The translations under genes were made by a program, and so were the position numbers. A DNA stretch of 64,000 nucleotides, from positions 406,177 to 470,176 of the forward strand of contig SUZI01000002.1 in the NCBI GenBank assembly GCA_015060005.1. The letters run 5' to 3'. The notes beneath the pieces were generated by a model. That model was not told the origin of the DNA, did no database searches, and saw only the letters and a list, made by a program, of their open reading frames with translations. Shown here piece after piece: positions 49,646 to 58,299 of the stretch; the first letter of the stretch is position 1, and each line of letters begins with the position of its first letter. Origin of the DNA: Rikenellaceae bacterium (GTDB lineage Bacteria > Bacteroidota > Bacteroidia > Bacteroidales > Rikenellaceae).

Positions 49646-50566
49646 ATGTCTACTGAAGGATTAGCATATTGCAAAATAGCATTGGATTCTCTAACCGAGG
49701 AGCAAATCATAGAGAAGTGTCTAAGAGATATAGCTCAAGATGTTCACGCCCCCGACGATGATGATTTGGTTGCCAATATCCGGTTTGAGCGAATGGCAAT
49801 CTATCGTTATTGGGTGGCACTTTATCACGGCAAAGCCATAGCACACTACTCTACAAAGCGTGTTACGGGCACCTCAGAACACACAACATTCTACGGCGAT
49901 ATAGAGATTTTCACCCAACACACCCAGGGCTGGCTGCGCGACAAAGGTTCTCCTGCCGAGTTAGACCTGCTCAGCAAAAAGGTATATATCGATAATCTTA
50001 TATCTCTCGATGGGTGTCCTACCGAGGGTTTTATAAGTGATGAGGATTATATGAAGATGTCGTCGCGTGAGCCCTACGTAAAACATGTGAGCGAGGCTAT
50101 GGAGCGATACGCCAAGGATTGGGCACACAGCAACTCAAAAATCAAAGGACACAAGTTAAATGAGTTTATTGAAGTTCCTGCTCCGGTCTTTACGCCTCCC
50201 GTGCCTTGCGTGATGTATGTACCTTGTATCAAGTGGACATATAAAGACTCTGCGGGTATGTCGTGTATCGACCCACGAGATGGTCAGGTTATACACACAG
50301 AGTTCCCTGCCAGAGAAAAGGAGAAAGATTACACATCAGGCGGCTTTTTCGGCACTATTGGAGCTCTTTTGCTGATGGGCATAGCCGTCTTCCCTATTCT
50401 GTGGATTTGTACCGATTTGACCTTTTGGTGGATGCTTGCGGGAGCCATCGGCACTCCGGCATTAGGTGCTATTATGATGAATATCACGACTGAGAATGAG
50501 AGAGAAAAACTCCAAAATCAGCTCTTTACACGTCTTAGACAACGTTACGACGAAAACACAAAATAA
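49646..50566 (+). CDS. Two-pass membrane protein of unknown function (paralog 1)
   Basis: 306 residues, soluble for ~225. A pair of transmembrane helices follows (GFFGTIGALLLMGIAVFPIL and FWWMLAGAIGTPALGAIMM), then a short charged tail. The phrase TYKDSAGMSCIDPRDGQV just before the helices matches TYKGEQGHIIIDPRTKSC in the next gene. The two are therefore diverged tandem duplicates. No family is recognised. Confidence 0.72.
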   Translation: MSTEGLAYCKIALDSLTEEQIIEKCLRDIAQDVHAPDDDDLVANIRFERMAIYRYWVALYHGKAIAHYSTKRVTGTSEHTTFYGDIEIFTQHTQGWLRDKGSPAELDLLSKKVYIDNLISLDGCPTEGFISDEDYMKMSSREPYVKHVSEAMERYAKDWAHSNSKIKGHKLNEFIEVPAPVFTPPVPCVMYVPCIKWTYKDSAGMSCIDPRDGQVIHTEFPAREKEKDYTSGGFFGTIGALLLMGIAVFPILWICTDLTFWWMLAGAIGTPALGAIMMNITTENEREKLQNQLFTRLRQRYDENTK

Positions 50567-50573
50567 GTAGATT

Positions 50574-51452
50574 ATGAGCGATCTAAATATCTATCATTTA
50601 TGTCTTGACGACAAGACGACGATGGAGTGTTGCACAAACTTCTTGGTTGAGCAGGACAACTCCCCTCTTGATATTTTGCAGGAGATTCATTTTGGCGAGA
50701 TAGAGCATATTGACGCTTTGGTTGGTCTGTACAATGCAAAATGTAACGTTAAGCACGGGCAAGTTACGCGAACAACCCATACCTATGAAAAAACTTGGGG
50801 AAAGGATGAAAAGGTAACCTTTATATCTGTCAATAACGAAGAGTACACCACCATTGTCGTACAGTCATGCTATTTGCTGCATCCGACCTCTACGCCTATC
50901 GACCAGCTCTTTCCTTCATACTCTACCGAGCTTATCGACTACAAATCATTGCCTGTCGCCGGAGAGGCATCGGCCATTGAGTATAGCCAGATATGTACAT
51001 TCCCGTTAGATGCCCGCCAAATTGAGAGTGAGGCACGTAAAAAATTCGAATTTTCAACGGGCGTTGATGGCGTAAAATTTGGCGAACCGGCTATCCTTGC
51101 CATCTCTTTTGCTGTTGTACCATTTACCTACAAGGGCGAGCAGGGACATATCATCATCGACCCACGCACCAAGAGCTGTACGGGCGAAAATCTGCCCACC
51201 ATGTCGCTTGCCGGCTCTAAGCTATTGGCATTCTTTGGTAAATACATTGCGGGGGCTCTACTGGGAATCTACGGTTCAATAGCTATTGTCATAATGGGCA
51301 TCTTCTCTGATATGTTCACCTTCTGGATGGGACTGCTCTACGGAGCAATCAACCTCATTGTCTGGATAACAATTAGCGAAGCTATAATACCTGCCTATCT
51401 TGAGCACAAAGCCAAATCCAATCGCAAAGCAAGACAGCAAGGAGCAAAATAA
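50574..51452 (+). CDS. Two-pass membrane protein of unknown function (paralog 2)
   Basis: 292 residues with the same layout as its upstream neighbour: a soluble N-terminal region, the IIIDPRTK phrase, and two C-terminal transmembrane helices (YIAGALLGIYGSIAIVIMGI and MGLLYGAINLIVWITI). A basic tail ends the protein. It starts 7 nt after the paralog's stop, and a strong terminator follows. Confidence 0.72.
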   Translation: MSDLNIYHLCLDDKTTMECCTNFLVEQDNSPLDILQEIHFGEIEHIDALVGLYNAKCNVKHGQVTRTTHTYEKTWGKDEKVTFISVNNEEYTTIVVQSCYLLHPTSTPIDQLFPSYSTELIDYKSLPVAGEASAIEYSQICTFPLDARQIESEARKKFEFSTGVDGVKFGEPAILAISFAVVPFTYKGEQGHIIIDPRTKSCTGENLPTMSLAGSKLLAFFGKYIAGALLGIYGSIAIVIMGIFSDMFTFWMGLLYGAINLIVWITISEAIIPAYLEHKAKSNRKARQQGAK

Positions 51453-51480
51453 AGTCCGCTTTATACCATTGTTCACATAC

Positions 51481-51519
51481 CAAAAAGACGTGCCTAACAA
51501 TCTTAGACACGTCTTTTTT
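51481..51519. terminator. Terminator between the paralog pair and the LRR gene
   Basis: AAAAAGACGTG ... CACGTCTTTTTT with inner TAA/TTA. It sits between convergent genes and works on both strands by its A- and T-runs. Confidence 0.85.
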
Positions 51520-51541
51520 ATTTATAAAACTAAGCAGATGG

Positions 51542-52711
51542 TTAGTCAAACCAACTTATACCCGGACACTCATCCAAATTCTCGCTTGTAAACATATTGC
51601 AATCGTTACCAAATATATCAACCATCTTATGAAGGTCCTTATGATTAACATGTGCACTGATTTTCTTCAAACTTGTACAACCCCAGAAACACATACTGCC
51701 AAACGACTCGATTGTAGATGTCAGCGAAACAGACTCCAACTTTTTACAATCTGTAAATGCGAAGTCGCCAATCTTCTTGATTCCCTTCAAAAGAGTAACA
51801 CCCGTCAGTCCCGAATTACTAAATGCATGGCCACCAATCTCCTCGACATTCATCGGAAACATAAACGAACTCAGACTCTCACAGTCGCGGAATGTCTCAA
51901 AAGAGATAACCTTCTGGTTACGAGGGAAATTCACCTTCGTAAGAGCCTTACAGCCATTAAACATTCCATCGCCCATCTTTCCTATCTCCATTGGCAACTC
52001 CGCACTCACCAGACGCTCGCAATATTGGAACGACCTTGAGCCCAATAACTCGATTTCAAAGCCATCAAACACAGCCTTCTCAAGGCGACTTGAAGCAAAT
52101 GCCCAATTACCAACCTTCTTTACTGAAGCAGGTATTGTTATCTCCTTGAGACGCGAACCTGCAAACGCTTTCTCGCCAATCTCCTGAAGAGTTTGTGGCA
52201 ACTCTACTGTTGTGATAGATGTCTGTGCAAATGCCTGGTAACCAATTTTTACCACAGGTACGTTTGTGTTCTTATAGCGGATACCGCCCCACACTTTGAC
52301 GTGAGACAGTTTGTTCTTCAACGACTCCAATACGCCCTTCACATAGGCGGTCTTTGTTTTCGCGTCGATGATGTAATCGATATCATCACACACAACGTGA
52401 ATGTTTGTCGTTGATTCGTCAATAATCTCAGGGTTCTGATATACATCCGAAGGACTCACATAAATAGTGCTTGCAGGCTGACTGCTGCTCTTTTGTGCAG
52501 GACGTGCCTGTGTTTTCTGAGTGCTCTCCACCTTAGCATCCTGCTTAGGCTCACTCTTCTCCTCCTTTTTATCACCCTTGAAGACACCTGATACGCCCTT
52601 CTCGACCTTGTCAACTGCCTTGCCGACTTTCTTCAGAAAGCCCTGTGCTTCAACTTCCGCACCTGTAGCAGCAAAAAGTACTACTGCCACACAAACTAAA
52701 AACTTCTTCAT
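51542..52711 (-). CDS. BspA-type leucine-rich-repeat surface protein
   Basis: 389 residues. The signal peptide is MKKFLVCVAVVLFAATGAEV, then a charged low-complexity region to ~80. From ~135 there are about eight BspA/TpLRR repeats with the pattern I..xAFxxxxLxxVxLPxxLxxIG (for example VKIGYQAFAQTSITTVELP and SRLKEITIPASVKKVG). Such proteins mediate adhesion at the cell surface. It has its own promoter. Confidence 0.88.
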   Translation of the reverse strand: MKKFLVCVAVVLFAATGAEVEAQGFLKKVGKAVDKVEKGVSGVFKGDKKEEKSEPKQDAKVESTQKTQARPAQKSSSQPASTIYVSPSDVYQNPEIIDESTTNIHVVCDDIDYIIDAKTKTAYVKGVLESLKNKLSHVKVWGGIRYKNTNVPVVKIGYQAFAQTSITTVELPQTLQEIGEKAFAGSRLKEITIPASVKKVGNWAFASSRLEKAVFDGFEIELLGSRSFQYCERLVSAELPMEIGKMGDGMFNGCKALTKVNFPRNQKVISFETFRDCESLSSFMFPMNVEEIGGHAFSNSGLTGVTLLKGIKKIGDFAFTDCKKLESVSLTSTIESFGSMCFWGCTSLKKISAHVNHKDLHKMVDIFGNDCNMFTSENLDECPGISWFD

Positions 52712-52750
52712 ATCTCTAAATATTTGGGATTGATTGTCTTATAGGTTTCA

Positions 52751-52758
52751 CAAATGTA
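52751..52758 (-). promoter_or_regulatory. Promoter -7 box of the BspA-type gene
   Basis: CAAATGTA on the plus strand reads TACATTTG on the minus strand, 40 bp before the ATG. Confidence 0.55.
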
Positions 52759-52853
52759 GCAAAAAATCTCTTAACAACGCAGTTCTGCTAAATATTTTTC
52801 CGCCAGGTGTGATAATATTTCCCCGAAGTTGTCGTTATTCCAAAAATTATATA

Positions 52854-52861
52854 TAATTTTG
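52854..52861 (+). promoter_or_regulatory. Promoter -7 box of the bamD operon
   Basis: TAATTTTG, 77 bp before the bamD ATG, so the leader is ~70 nt. It contains a GC-rich palindrome-like stretch (GCACGCGTACGTTGCGTATGC). Confidence 0.55.
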
Positions 52862-52937
52862 CACGATTATTCCCCGCACGCGTACGTTGCGTATGCTATG
52901 TGCATGCGTAGGGCATAACTTTTTAGGGTAGAATTTT

Positions 52938-53750
52938 ATGAGTAAGAAATTTTCATACATTGTTCTGGCAGCGACTCTTGTAGCAGCCATTTGGGGTTGC
53001 TCGGGTATCCAGCAGGCTATCAATACGGGCGATGCCAATATCGTTTACGAGCAGGGTTTGTTGTACTACAACGCCGAGAAGTGGCGTAAGGCATCAATGC
53101 TTTTGGAGACCTGTGAGCCTTACTATCGTGGTACATCACGCGAGGATACCATCGCTTTCTATAAGGCACGTTGCTACTTCAAGGACCGCGACTATATGAC
53201 TTCATCGGCTCTGCTCGACGAGTTCCGTCGTACGTATGGTCGTAGTGCTTTTATCGAGGATGCCGAGGCTATGTATGCCATCAGCCTCTACAATATGTGT
53301 CCTGCTCCCGAGCGAGATCAGTCCTCTACCCAGCAGGCTATTATGGCTATCTCGGAGTTCATCTCGCACCATCCCGAGAGCGAGCAGATGCCTATCTTCG
53401 ATGAGATGACCAAGGATTTGACCTGGCGTCTGCACGAGAAATCCTATATCAACGCCTACACCTACTTCAAGATTGAGCGTTACCGCTCGGCTATTATGGC
53501 GTTCCGTAACTCGTTGAAGCAATATCCGACCTCGCATCGTCGTGAGGATGTTATGTACTATATCGTTATGTCGTGCCACAAGTATGCCGAGAACTCTGTT
53601 GAGTCGAAGCAGATGGATCGTTATATGGAGGCTCTCGATGCTTATTATACCTTCGTTATGGAGTTCCCCGAGTCTAAGTATAGCAAGGATGTCGAGAAGG
53701 TAGCCGAGTCGGCAAAACGATATATCGAGAAGAATAAGAAGGAAGAGTAA
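52938..53750 (+). CDS. bamD: Outer-membrane assembly lipoprotein BamD
   Basis: 270 residues. The lipobox is AAIWGC and TPR-like helix pairs fill the rest (VYEQGLLYYNAEKWRKASML, YINAYTYFKIERYRSAIMAF). It is part of the BAM complex that folds beta-barrels into the outer membrane. It heads the conserved Bacteroidales block with rpoZ, coaBC and recN. Confidence 0.9.
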   Translation: MSKKFSYIVLAATLVAAIWGCSGIQQAINTGDANIVYEQGLLYYNAEKWRKASMLLETCEPYYRGTSREDTIAFYKARCYFKDRDYMTSSALLDEFRRTYGRSAFIEDAEAMYAISLYNMCPAPERDQSSTQQAIMAISEFISHHPESEQMPIFDEMTKDLTWRLHEKSYINAYTYFKIERYRSAIMAFRNSLKQYPTSHRREDVMYYIVMSCHKYAENSVESKQMDRYMEALDAYYTFVMEFPESKYSKDVEKVAESAKRYIEKNKKEE

Positions 53751-53772
53751 TAACAGACAAAATATCAAAGTA

Positions 53773-54084
53773 ATGGAGATTAAAAAGAACATTCCTAACA
53801 ACACCGTTACCCGTAAGTTGGTCGATTTGGACAAGGATACAGGTAACATCTACGAGTCTATCAACATCATTGCTCGTCGTGCCAACCAGATTGCAACCGA
53901 GCTGAAGGCAGAGCTCAACCGTAAGCTCTCTGACTTCTCATCTCCTACCGACACTATGGAGGAGACCTTCGAGAATCGTGAGCAGATTGAGATTTCACGC
54001 TACTATGAGCGTCTTCCAAAGCCTGTTATCATCGCTACTGAGGAGTTCCTCGATGGCGAGGTATACTATCGCAAGGAGGAGTAA
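53773..54084 (+). CDS. rpoZ: RNA polymerase omega/Rpb6-family subunit
   Basis: 103 residues, MEIKKNIPNNTVTRKLVDLD, with the omega/Rpb6 core NIYESINIIARRANQIATEL. The Bacteroidetes form is longer at the C-terminus than E. coli RpoZ. It helps fold the beta-prime subunit. It lies 22 bp after bamD. Confidence 0.85.
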   Translation: MEIKKNIPNNTVTRKLVDLDKDTGNIYESINIIARRANQIATELKAELNRKLSDFSSPTDTMEETFENREQIEISRYYERLPKPVIIATEEFLDGEVYYRKEE

Positions 54085-54123
54085 CAAATCCCTTTTGGGT
54101 AGATTTCATATAGTCTTTTGATT

Positions 54124-55317
54124 ATGTTGAAAGGCAAGCACATCATATTGGGCATTACGGGTAGCATAGCCGCTTATAAGTCGGCTGTGCTATGCCGTTT
54201 ATTGGTCTCTGCTGGTGCTGAGGTGCGTGTTGTGATGACACCTCTTGCCAAGCAGTTCATCACGCCGCTTACTATGGCTACACTCTCGCAGCATCCTATC
54301 CTGGTTGATTTCTTCAACCCCGAGAATGGCGAGTGGAACTCCCACGTTAAGCTGGGTGAGTGGGCTGACCTCTATCTCATTGCCCCTGCCTCGGCAAACA
54401 CTATGGCTAAGATGGCTACGGGTGTTGCCGACAATCTGTTGCTTACGACCTATCTCTCGGCTCGTTGCCCTGTTGCCATAGCTCCTGCTATGGATTTGGA
54501 TATGTATGCCCACATCGCTACCCAGCGTAATATGGAGCAGCTACGTGAGGATGGTGTGCATATCATCGAGCCCGGCACAGGCTTTCTGGCAAGTGGCTTG
54601 AGTGGTAAGGGCCGTATGGCGGAGCCCGAGCAGATTGTCGAGGCTGTCAAAGCACTCTTTTCCGTAAAAAAAAAGAGCTTAGAGGGTAAGCACTACCTTG
54701 TTACGGCAGGTGCAACCATCGAGCCTATCGACCCGGTGCGATTTATCTCTAATCACTCGTCGGGTAAGATGGGTTATGCCATTGCGGAGGCTTTATCTCA
54801 GCGTGGAGCGCGTGTTACGCTCATCAGTGGTCGCACGGCACTTGCTTGTCCTGCGGGCGTGGAGCGTGTCGATGTGTTGTCGGCTCGCGATATGTATGAG
54901 GCGTGTGTCGAGCGTTTCGAAGAGTCGGATGGAGCTGTTATGTGTGCTGCTGTTGCCGATTATACCCCTGTGGAGGTTGCCGAGCAGAAGATAAAGAAGA
55001 GCGACGATAATCTCTCGCTCGCTCTGCGTCGCACCGACGATATAGCTGCTACGCTTGGTCAGCGAAAGGGTCATCGTGTGCTCGTCGGCTTCGCTATGGA
55101 GACCGAGGCAGAGGAGGCTAATGCCCAGCATAAGTTGGAGCGTAAGAACTTCGATTTCATCGTTTTGAACTCACTGCGTGAGCAGGGTGCTGGCTTCCGT
55201 GGCGACACCAATGTCGTTACACTCATCGACCCGACGTCGGCTGAGAAGCTGCCTCTGATGTCTAAGAGTGATGTAGCAGAACGTATAGCCGATAAGATAG
55301 AATCACTTAACAGATAA
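54124..55317 (+). CDS. coaBC: Phosphopantothenoylcysteine decarboxylase/synthetase
   Basis: 397 residues; the ATG at 54124 is preferred to an upstream TTG. The CoaC flavoprotein half has GITGSIAAYKS, SHVKLGEWAD (catalytic His) and APAMDLDMY. The CoaB half from ~195 has LVTAGATIEPIDPVRFISNH, HSSGKMGYAIAEA and AVADYTPVE. It joins cysteine to phosphopantothenate and decarboxylates the product, two steps of CoA synthesis. recN follows 12 bp later. Confidence 0.96.
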   Translation: MLKGKHIILGITGSIAAYKSAVLCRLLVSAGAEVRVVMTPLAKQFITPLTMATLSQHPILVDFFNPENGEWNSHVKLGEWADLYLIAPASANTMAKMATGVADNLLLTTYLSARCPVAIAPAMDLDMYAHIATQRNMEQLREDGVHIIEPGTGFLASGLSGKGRMAEPEQIVEAVKALFSVKKKSLEGKHYLVTAGATIEPIDPVRFISNHSSGKMGYAIAEALSQRGARVTLISGRTALACPAGVERVDVLSARDMYEACVERFEESDGAVMCAAVADYTPVEVAEQKIKKSDDNLSLALRRTDDIAATLGQRKGHRVLVGFAMETEAEEANAQHKLERKNFDFIVLNSLREQGAGFRGDTNVVTLIDPTSAEKLPLMSKSDVAERIADKIESLNR

Positions 55318-55329
55318 CCCTTCACTACA

Positions 55330-56970
55330 ATGCTCCGTCATCTCACAGTCGAAAACTACGCACTCATCGAGCAGCTCGATTTGGAGCTGGACTCTCGCCT
55401 CAGCATCATTACGGGTGAGACGGGTGCCGGTAAGTCTATTCTGATGGGAGCATTGGGCTTGTTGTTGGGTAATAAGAACGACAATACTACCTTCCGTGAT
55501 GCGTCGCGGAGCTGTATCATCGAGGGCACGTTTGATGTCGTGGGTTATGCTCTGGAGTCATTCTTCGAGGATAACGACTTAGACTATGAGCCCCAGATGG
55601 TTGTGCGTCGTATGATTTCGCCGGCAGGCAAGAGCCGAGCTTTTGTTAACGATATGCCTGTTCAGCTCTCGGTGTTGAAGGAGCTGGGCAGCCACCTTAT
55701 AGATATCCATTCTCAGCACCAGAACCTTATCCTTTCGGATGACTCCTTCCGTCTGCACGTTGTCGACACTGTTGCGGGTGCTGGCGAGAAACTCTCTCGC
55801 TACCGTAGCACCTACGCCTCGCTGCGTCAGGCAGAGCGGGCTTTGGCAGATATGATAGCGTCAGCAGATGCTCTGCGTAAGGATGAGGAGTGGCTGCGTT
55901 ACCAGGTGGCGGAGTTTGAAGCTGCCGCTCTGCGTGTTGGCGAGCTGGAGGAGGCTGAGGCTGAGCTCTCGGTCTTGGAGAACTCCGAGCAGATAGGGGA
56001 GTCGCTGGCTCTGTTGCGTCAGTCGCTCGATGCCGAGCAGATAGGTGTGCTGGAGCAGTTGTCTGTGTCGGAGAATATGCTCTCCAAACTGAGCGAAGGG
56101 TATCGTGCAGGTGGCGAGCTTGCGGAGCGTCTACGCTCTGTTGTTGCCGAGTTGAAGGATATCTCGGCTACCGCTGCCGATGAGGCGGAGCGTGTCGAGG
56201 CTAACCCCGAGCGTCAGCAGAAACTATCAGACCGCATCAATGTCATCTATTCTCTCTGCCAGAAACATCGTGTGCAGAGTGTTGAGGAACTCATAAAGGT
56301 GGGCGAGGAGTATGCTGCTCGTTTGTCTGCCATAACACATAGCGATGAAAATATCACCAACCAGCGTTCACTTATTGCCTCTTTGACGGAGCAGGCTACG
56401 GAGCAGGCTGCGGAGCTTCACGCCCTGCGTGAGGTGGCAGCACGTGAGGTGTCGCAGGGTGTTCGGGATATGTTGCGTCGCTTGGGTATGGAGGAGGTAC
56501 ACTTCGAGATTGTTGTTGAGGCGTGCTCGGAGCTCACTCCTGCAGGAGCCGATAAGGTCAGATATATGTTCTCGGCAAATGCACGTATCGCACCACAGCC
56601 TGTTGAGAAGATTGCCTCGGGCGGTGAGCTCTCGCGTGTTATGCTCTCGCTGAAGGCCCTGCTGGCTACCCATTCCAAGTTGCCAACAATCATCTTTGAT
56701 GAGATTGATACAGGTGTCTCGGGGCGTATAGCTGATGCTATGGGTGATATCATCCGCTCGTTGTCGCTCAATATGCAGGTTGTCGCCATCACCCATCTCC
56801 CACAGGTTGCGGCAAAGGGAGATAGCCATTTCGTTGTCTATAAGGAGCAGAGCCGCACACATCTCTCACGCCTCACGTCGGAAGAGCGTGTCGAGGAGAT
56901 AGCCAAGATGCTCTCGGGTAGCGATATCACCGCTGCCGCCTTGGAGCAGGCTAAGATTCTCCTTCAGTAA
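55330..56970 (+). CDS. recN: DNA repair protein RecN
   Basis: 546 residues. The SMC-like ATPase has Walker A TGETGAGKSILMGALGLLLG, a long coiled coil (~150-370), the signature ASGGELSRVMLSLKALL, and Walker B PTIIFDEIDTGVSG. It acts in recombinational repair of double-strand breaks. It is the last gene of the bamD block; I see no DUF4835-type gene between coaBC and recN, where some relatives have one. Confidence 0.95.
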   Translation: MLRHLTVENYALIEQLDLELDSRLSIITGETGAGKSILMGALGLLLGNKNDNTTFRDASRSCIIEGTFDVVGYALESFFEDNDLDYEPQMVVRRMISPAGKSRAFVNDMPVQLSVLKELGSHLIDIHSQHQNLILSDDSFRLHVVDTVAGAGEKLSRYRSTYASLRQAERALADMIASADALRKDEEWLRYQVAEFEAAALRVGELEEAEAELSVLENSEQIGESLALLRQSLDAEQIGVLEQLSVSENMLSKLSEGYRAGGELAERLRSVVAELKDISATAADEAERVEANPERQQKLSDRINVIYSLCQKHRVQSVEELIKVGEEYAARLSAITHSDENITNQRSLIASLTEQATEQAAELHALREVAAREVSQGVRDMLRRLGMEEVHFEIVVEACSELTPAGADKVRYMFSANARIAPQPVEKIASGGELSRVMLSLKALLATHSKLPTIIFDEIDTGVSGRIADAMGDIIRSLSLNMQVVAITHLPQVAAKGDSHFVVYKEQSRTHLSRLTSEERVEEIAKMLSGSDITAAALEQAKILLQ

Positions 56971-57070
56971 CACTATACCTTATTATATAATAGGATTGTG
57001 TGTCTGTACAACTACCGAGTCTGAATATAGAGTCGCGATAAACTCTTTTGGTCGCCTTTTTTCAGGGATT

Positions 57071-57106
57071 GGCTACTACGCGAACTAATGTTCGCTCCGT
57101 AACGCC
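57071..57106. repeat. Hairpin in the recN-tRNA-His gap
   Basis: GCGAAC-TAAT-GTTCGC with outer GGC..GCC. It is the first of several hairpins in 56971-57482, a 510-bp stretch with no gene. Confidence 0.45.
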
Positions 57107-57135
57107 TTTCCCATCTGCTCGCCGCAGGGGCACTT

Positions 57136-57269
57136 CCAAAGAGTAGAAAAGTCAACCCACTACGTGGGTGTCTTTCTTTGTCATCTACCATCATTACAAG
57201 CAAGCTTGCAGATAGTAGATAACAAAGAAAGTCGCACAACATTCGTTGTACGACTTTTCTACTCTTTGG
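57136..57269. repeat. 134-bp cloverleaf-forming inverted-repeat element
   Basis: Outer arms CCAAAGAGTAGAAAAGTC (57136-57153) and its exact complement (57252-57269) form an 18-bp stem. An inner stem, 57172-57188 with 57215-57231, pairs at 16 of 17 positions. Three small hairpins sit in the loops: ACCCAC-TAC-GTGGGT (57155-57169), GCAAGCTTGC (57200-57209) and ACAAC-ATTC-GTTGT (57236-57249). Single-stranded DNA or RNA of this stretch would fold into a branched, tRNA-like shape. No protein is encoded. It could be a MITE-like or REP-like mobile relic. Confidence 0.6.
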
Positions 57270-57378
57270 GTGGAAGATGGGATTCGAACGGCGAAGCCGT
57301 CGCGAGGATACCGCTGAAAATGAATATTATTTTATCCTCGCAACCCACTCATATTTCCCTTTCCAAACATCAGCAAAC

Positions 57379-57402
57379 CTGCCGTAGGCAGTTGTTTTTT
57401 TT
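57379..57402 (+). terminator. Plus-strand terminator-like hairpin
   Basis: CTGCC-GTA-GGCAG followed by TTGTTTTTTTT. It may end read-through from recN. The T-run is also part of a 14-bp inverted repeat with 57438-57451. Confidence 0.55.
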
Positions 57403-57442
57403 GTTGTGAGAGGATGGTGCTTGCACACAACCTATATCACAA

Positions 57443-57475
57443 CAAAAAAAACGCTTGAGATTTTCTCAAGCGTTT
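57443..57475 (-). terminator. Terminator of tRNA-His
   Basis: AAACGCTTGAGA (57449-57460) pairs with TCTCAAGCGTTT (57464-57475), with a long A-run on the plus strand giving a T-run on the minus strand. Confidence 0.88.
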
Positions 57476-57482
57476 GCTGAAG

Positions 57483-57557
57483 GGTGGAAGATGGGATTCG
57501 AACCCACGACCTTAGGAACCACAATCCTCTACTCTAACCAGCTGAGCTACATCCACC
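57483..57557 (-). tRNA. tRNA-His (anticodon GTG)
   Basis: On the minus strand: GGTGGATG acceptor with an extra 5' G facing the terminal C, as in histidine tRNAs. Anticodon loop TTGTGGT, and T arm GTGGG-TTCGAAT-CCCAT. The acceptor pairing GTGGATG/CTTCCAC has a T-T mismatch, and the outermost anticodon-stem pair is G-A, both unusual. Its promoter and terminator are intact, so it is probably the working gene. CCA is not encoded. Confidence 0.88.
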
Positions 57558-57587
57558 ATTTACGACCTGGTCTCCCAAATCGGTGTG

Positions 57588-57619
57588 CAAATATAATGGC
57601 TTTTCCACTTTTATCCAAA
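57588..57619 (-). promoter_or_regulatory. Promoter of tRNA-His
   Basis: On the minus strand: TTTG (57619-57616), 20 bp, TATATTTG (57595-57588). Confidence 0.75.
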
Positions 57620-57678
57620 TAAATTGTGAAAAATGTTGATTTTTTACTCTCTTCTTTGCTGCGAGGGGTGTTGTCATG

Positions 57679-58299
57679 CTACCGTTGTAGCTGAAAACGT
57701 ACTCCAACCGAGAAGAATACTATGTCCGATAGCTTTAGTTCTCGGTTGGTTACCTTCGATATGATATTCAGGTCGTTAGCACTCAACTCGTAGTATAGCG
57801 ATATGCTTTTCAGTAAACTCTCCGAGGCTATATTCCATTGTACTCGCTGTCCCACGCAGGCGTGCAGGCGTATGCGGGATGAGAATGTGTAATAATGTGC
57901 CCCAGGGTATTTTGATGGTTGACGCACCCAAAATCTGTCGCCCGAGATAAAGTTGAGGTATAGTCCGCACGAGAGAGGCTCTAATGAGAAACACTTCGAC
58001 AGCGTTACATCCCACGGTATGTAGAGCTGACGTAGCGATAGTGTTATATGTGTATTGTCGGCATATTTTGCGGGCAGAAAACCTACCATCACCTCGCTCT
58101 CCCATTGATTTGCTCGACCATAGTCCCAGCCGATGCCAGCCGACAGCAATCCCATACCTCCTGCAAATTGTCCTTTGACGTGAGTGGGTATCATACGTTC
58201 CCACCCTTCGTAATCGTTGTGCGAGCGGTGTTGTTGTGCGAGTGAAGACTCGGCTGTGAGGCACAATAGTGCTAATATGCTAAAAATCAATCTTCTCAT
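57679..58299 (-). CDS. Exported beta-rich protein, probable outer-membrane barrel
   Basis: 206 residues from MRRLIFSILALLCLTAESSL with a signal peptide. Alternating aromatic strands (GGMGLLSAGIGWDYGR, WESEVMVGFLPAKY, SSRIRLHACVG) and a final VFFSVGVRFQLQR fit a small outer-membrane barrel. No specific family. It overlaps the 3' end of the metallophosphoesterase gene by 20 bp, so it is probably co-transcribed. Confidence 0.68.
   Translation of the reverse strand: MRRLIFSILALLCLTAESSLAQQHRSHNDYEGWERMIPTHVKGQFAGGMGLLSAGIGWDYGRANQWESEVMVGFLPAKYADNTHITLSLRQLYIPWDVTLSKCFSLEPLSCGLYLNFISGDRFWVRQPSKYPGAHYYTFSSRIRLHACVGQRVQWNIASESLLKSISLYYELSANDLNIISKVTNRELKLSDIVFFSVGVRFQLQR

Larger units (their letters stand above)
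57268..57503. repeat. Duplicated tRNA-His 3' end
   Basis: The 22-mer GGGTGGAAGATGGGATTCGAA plus C occurs at 57268-57289 and 57482-57503. The second copy is the 3' end of tRNA-His (minus strand) with one flanking base. The first copy begins on the last two bases of the cloverleaf element and lacks the rest of the tRNA. This looks like an old att-site duplication. Confidence 0.65.

Noticed and set aside
57012..57242. Minus-strand 76-codon frame in the recN-tRNA gap
   Set aside because: It lies across the inverted-repeat arms and hairpins and has no recognisable protein features.
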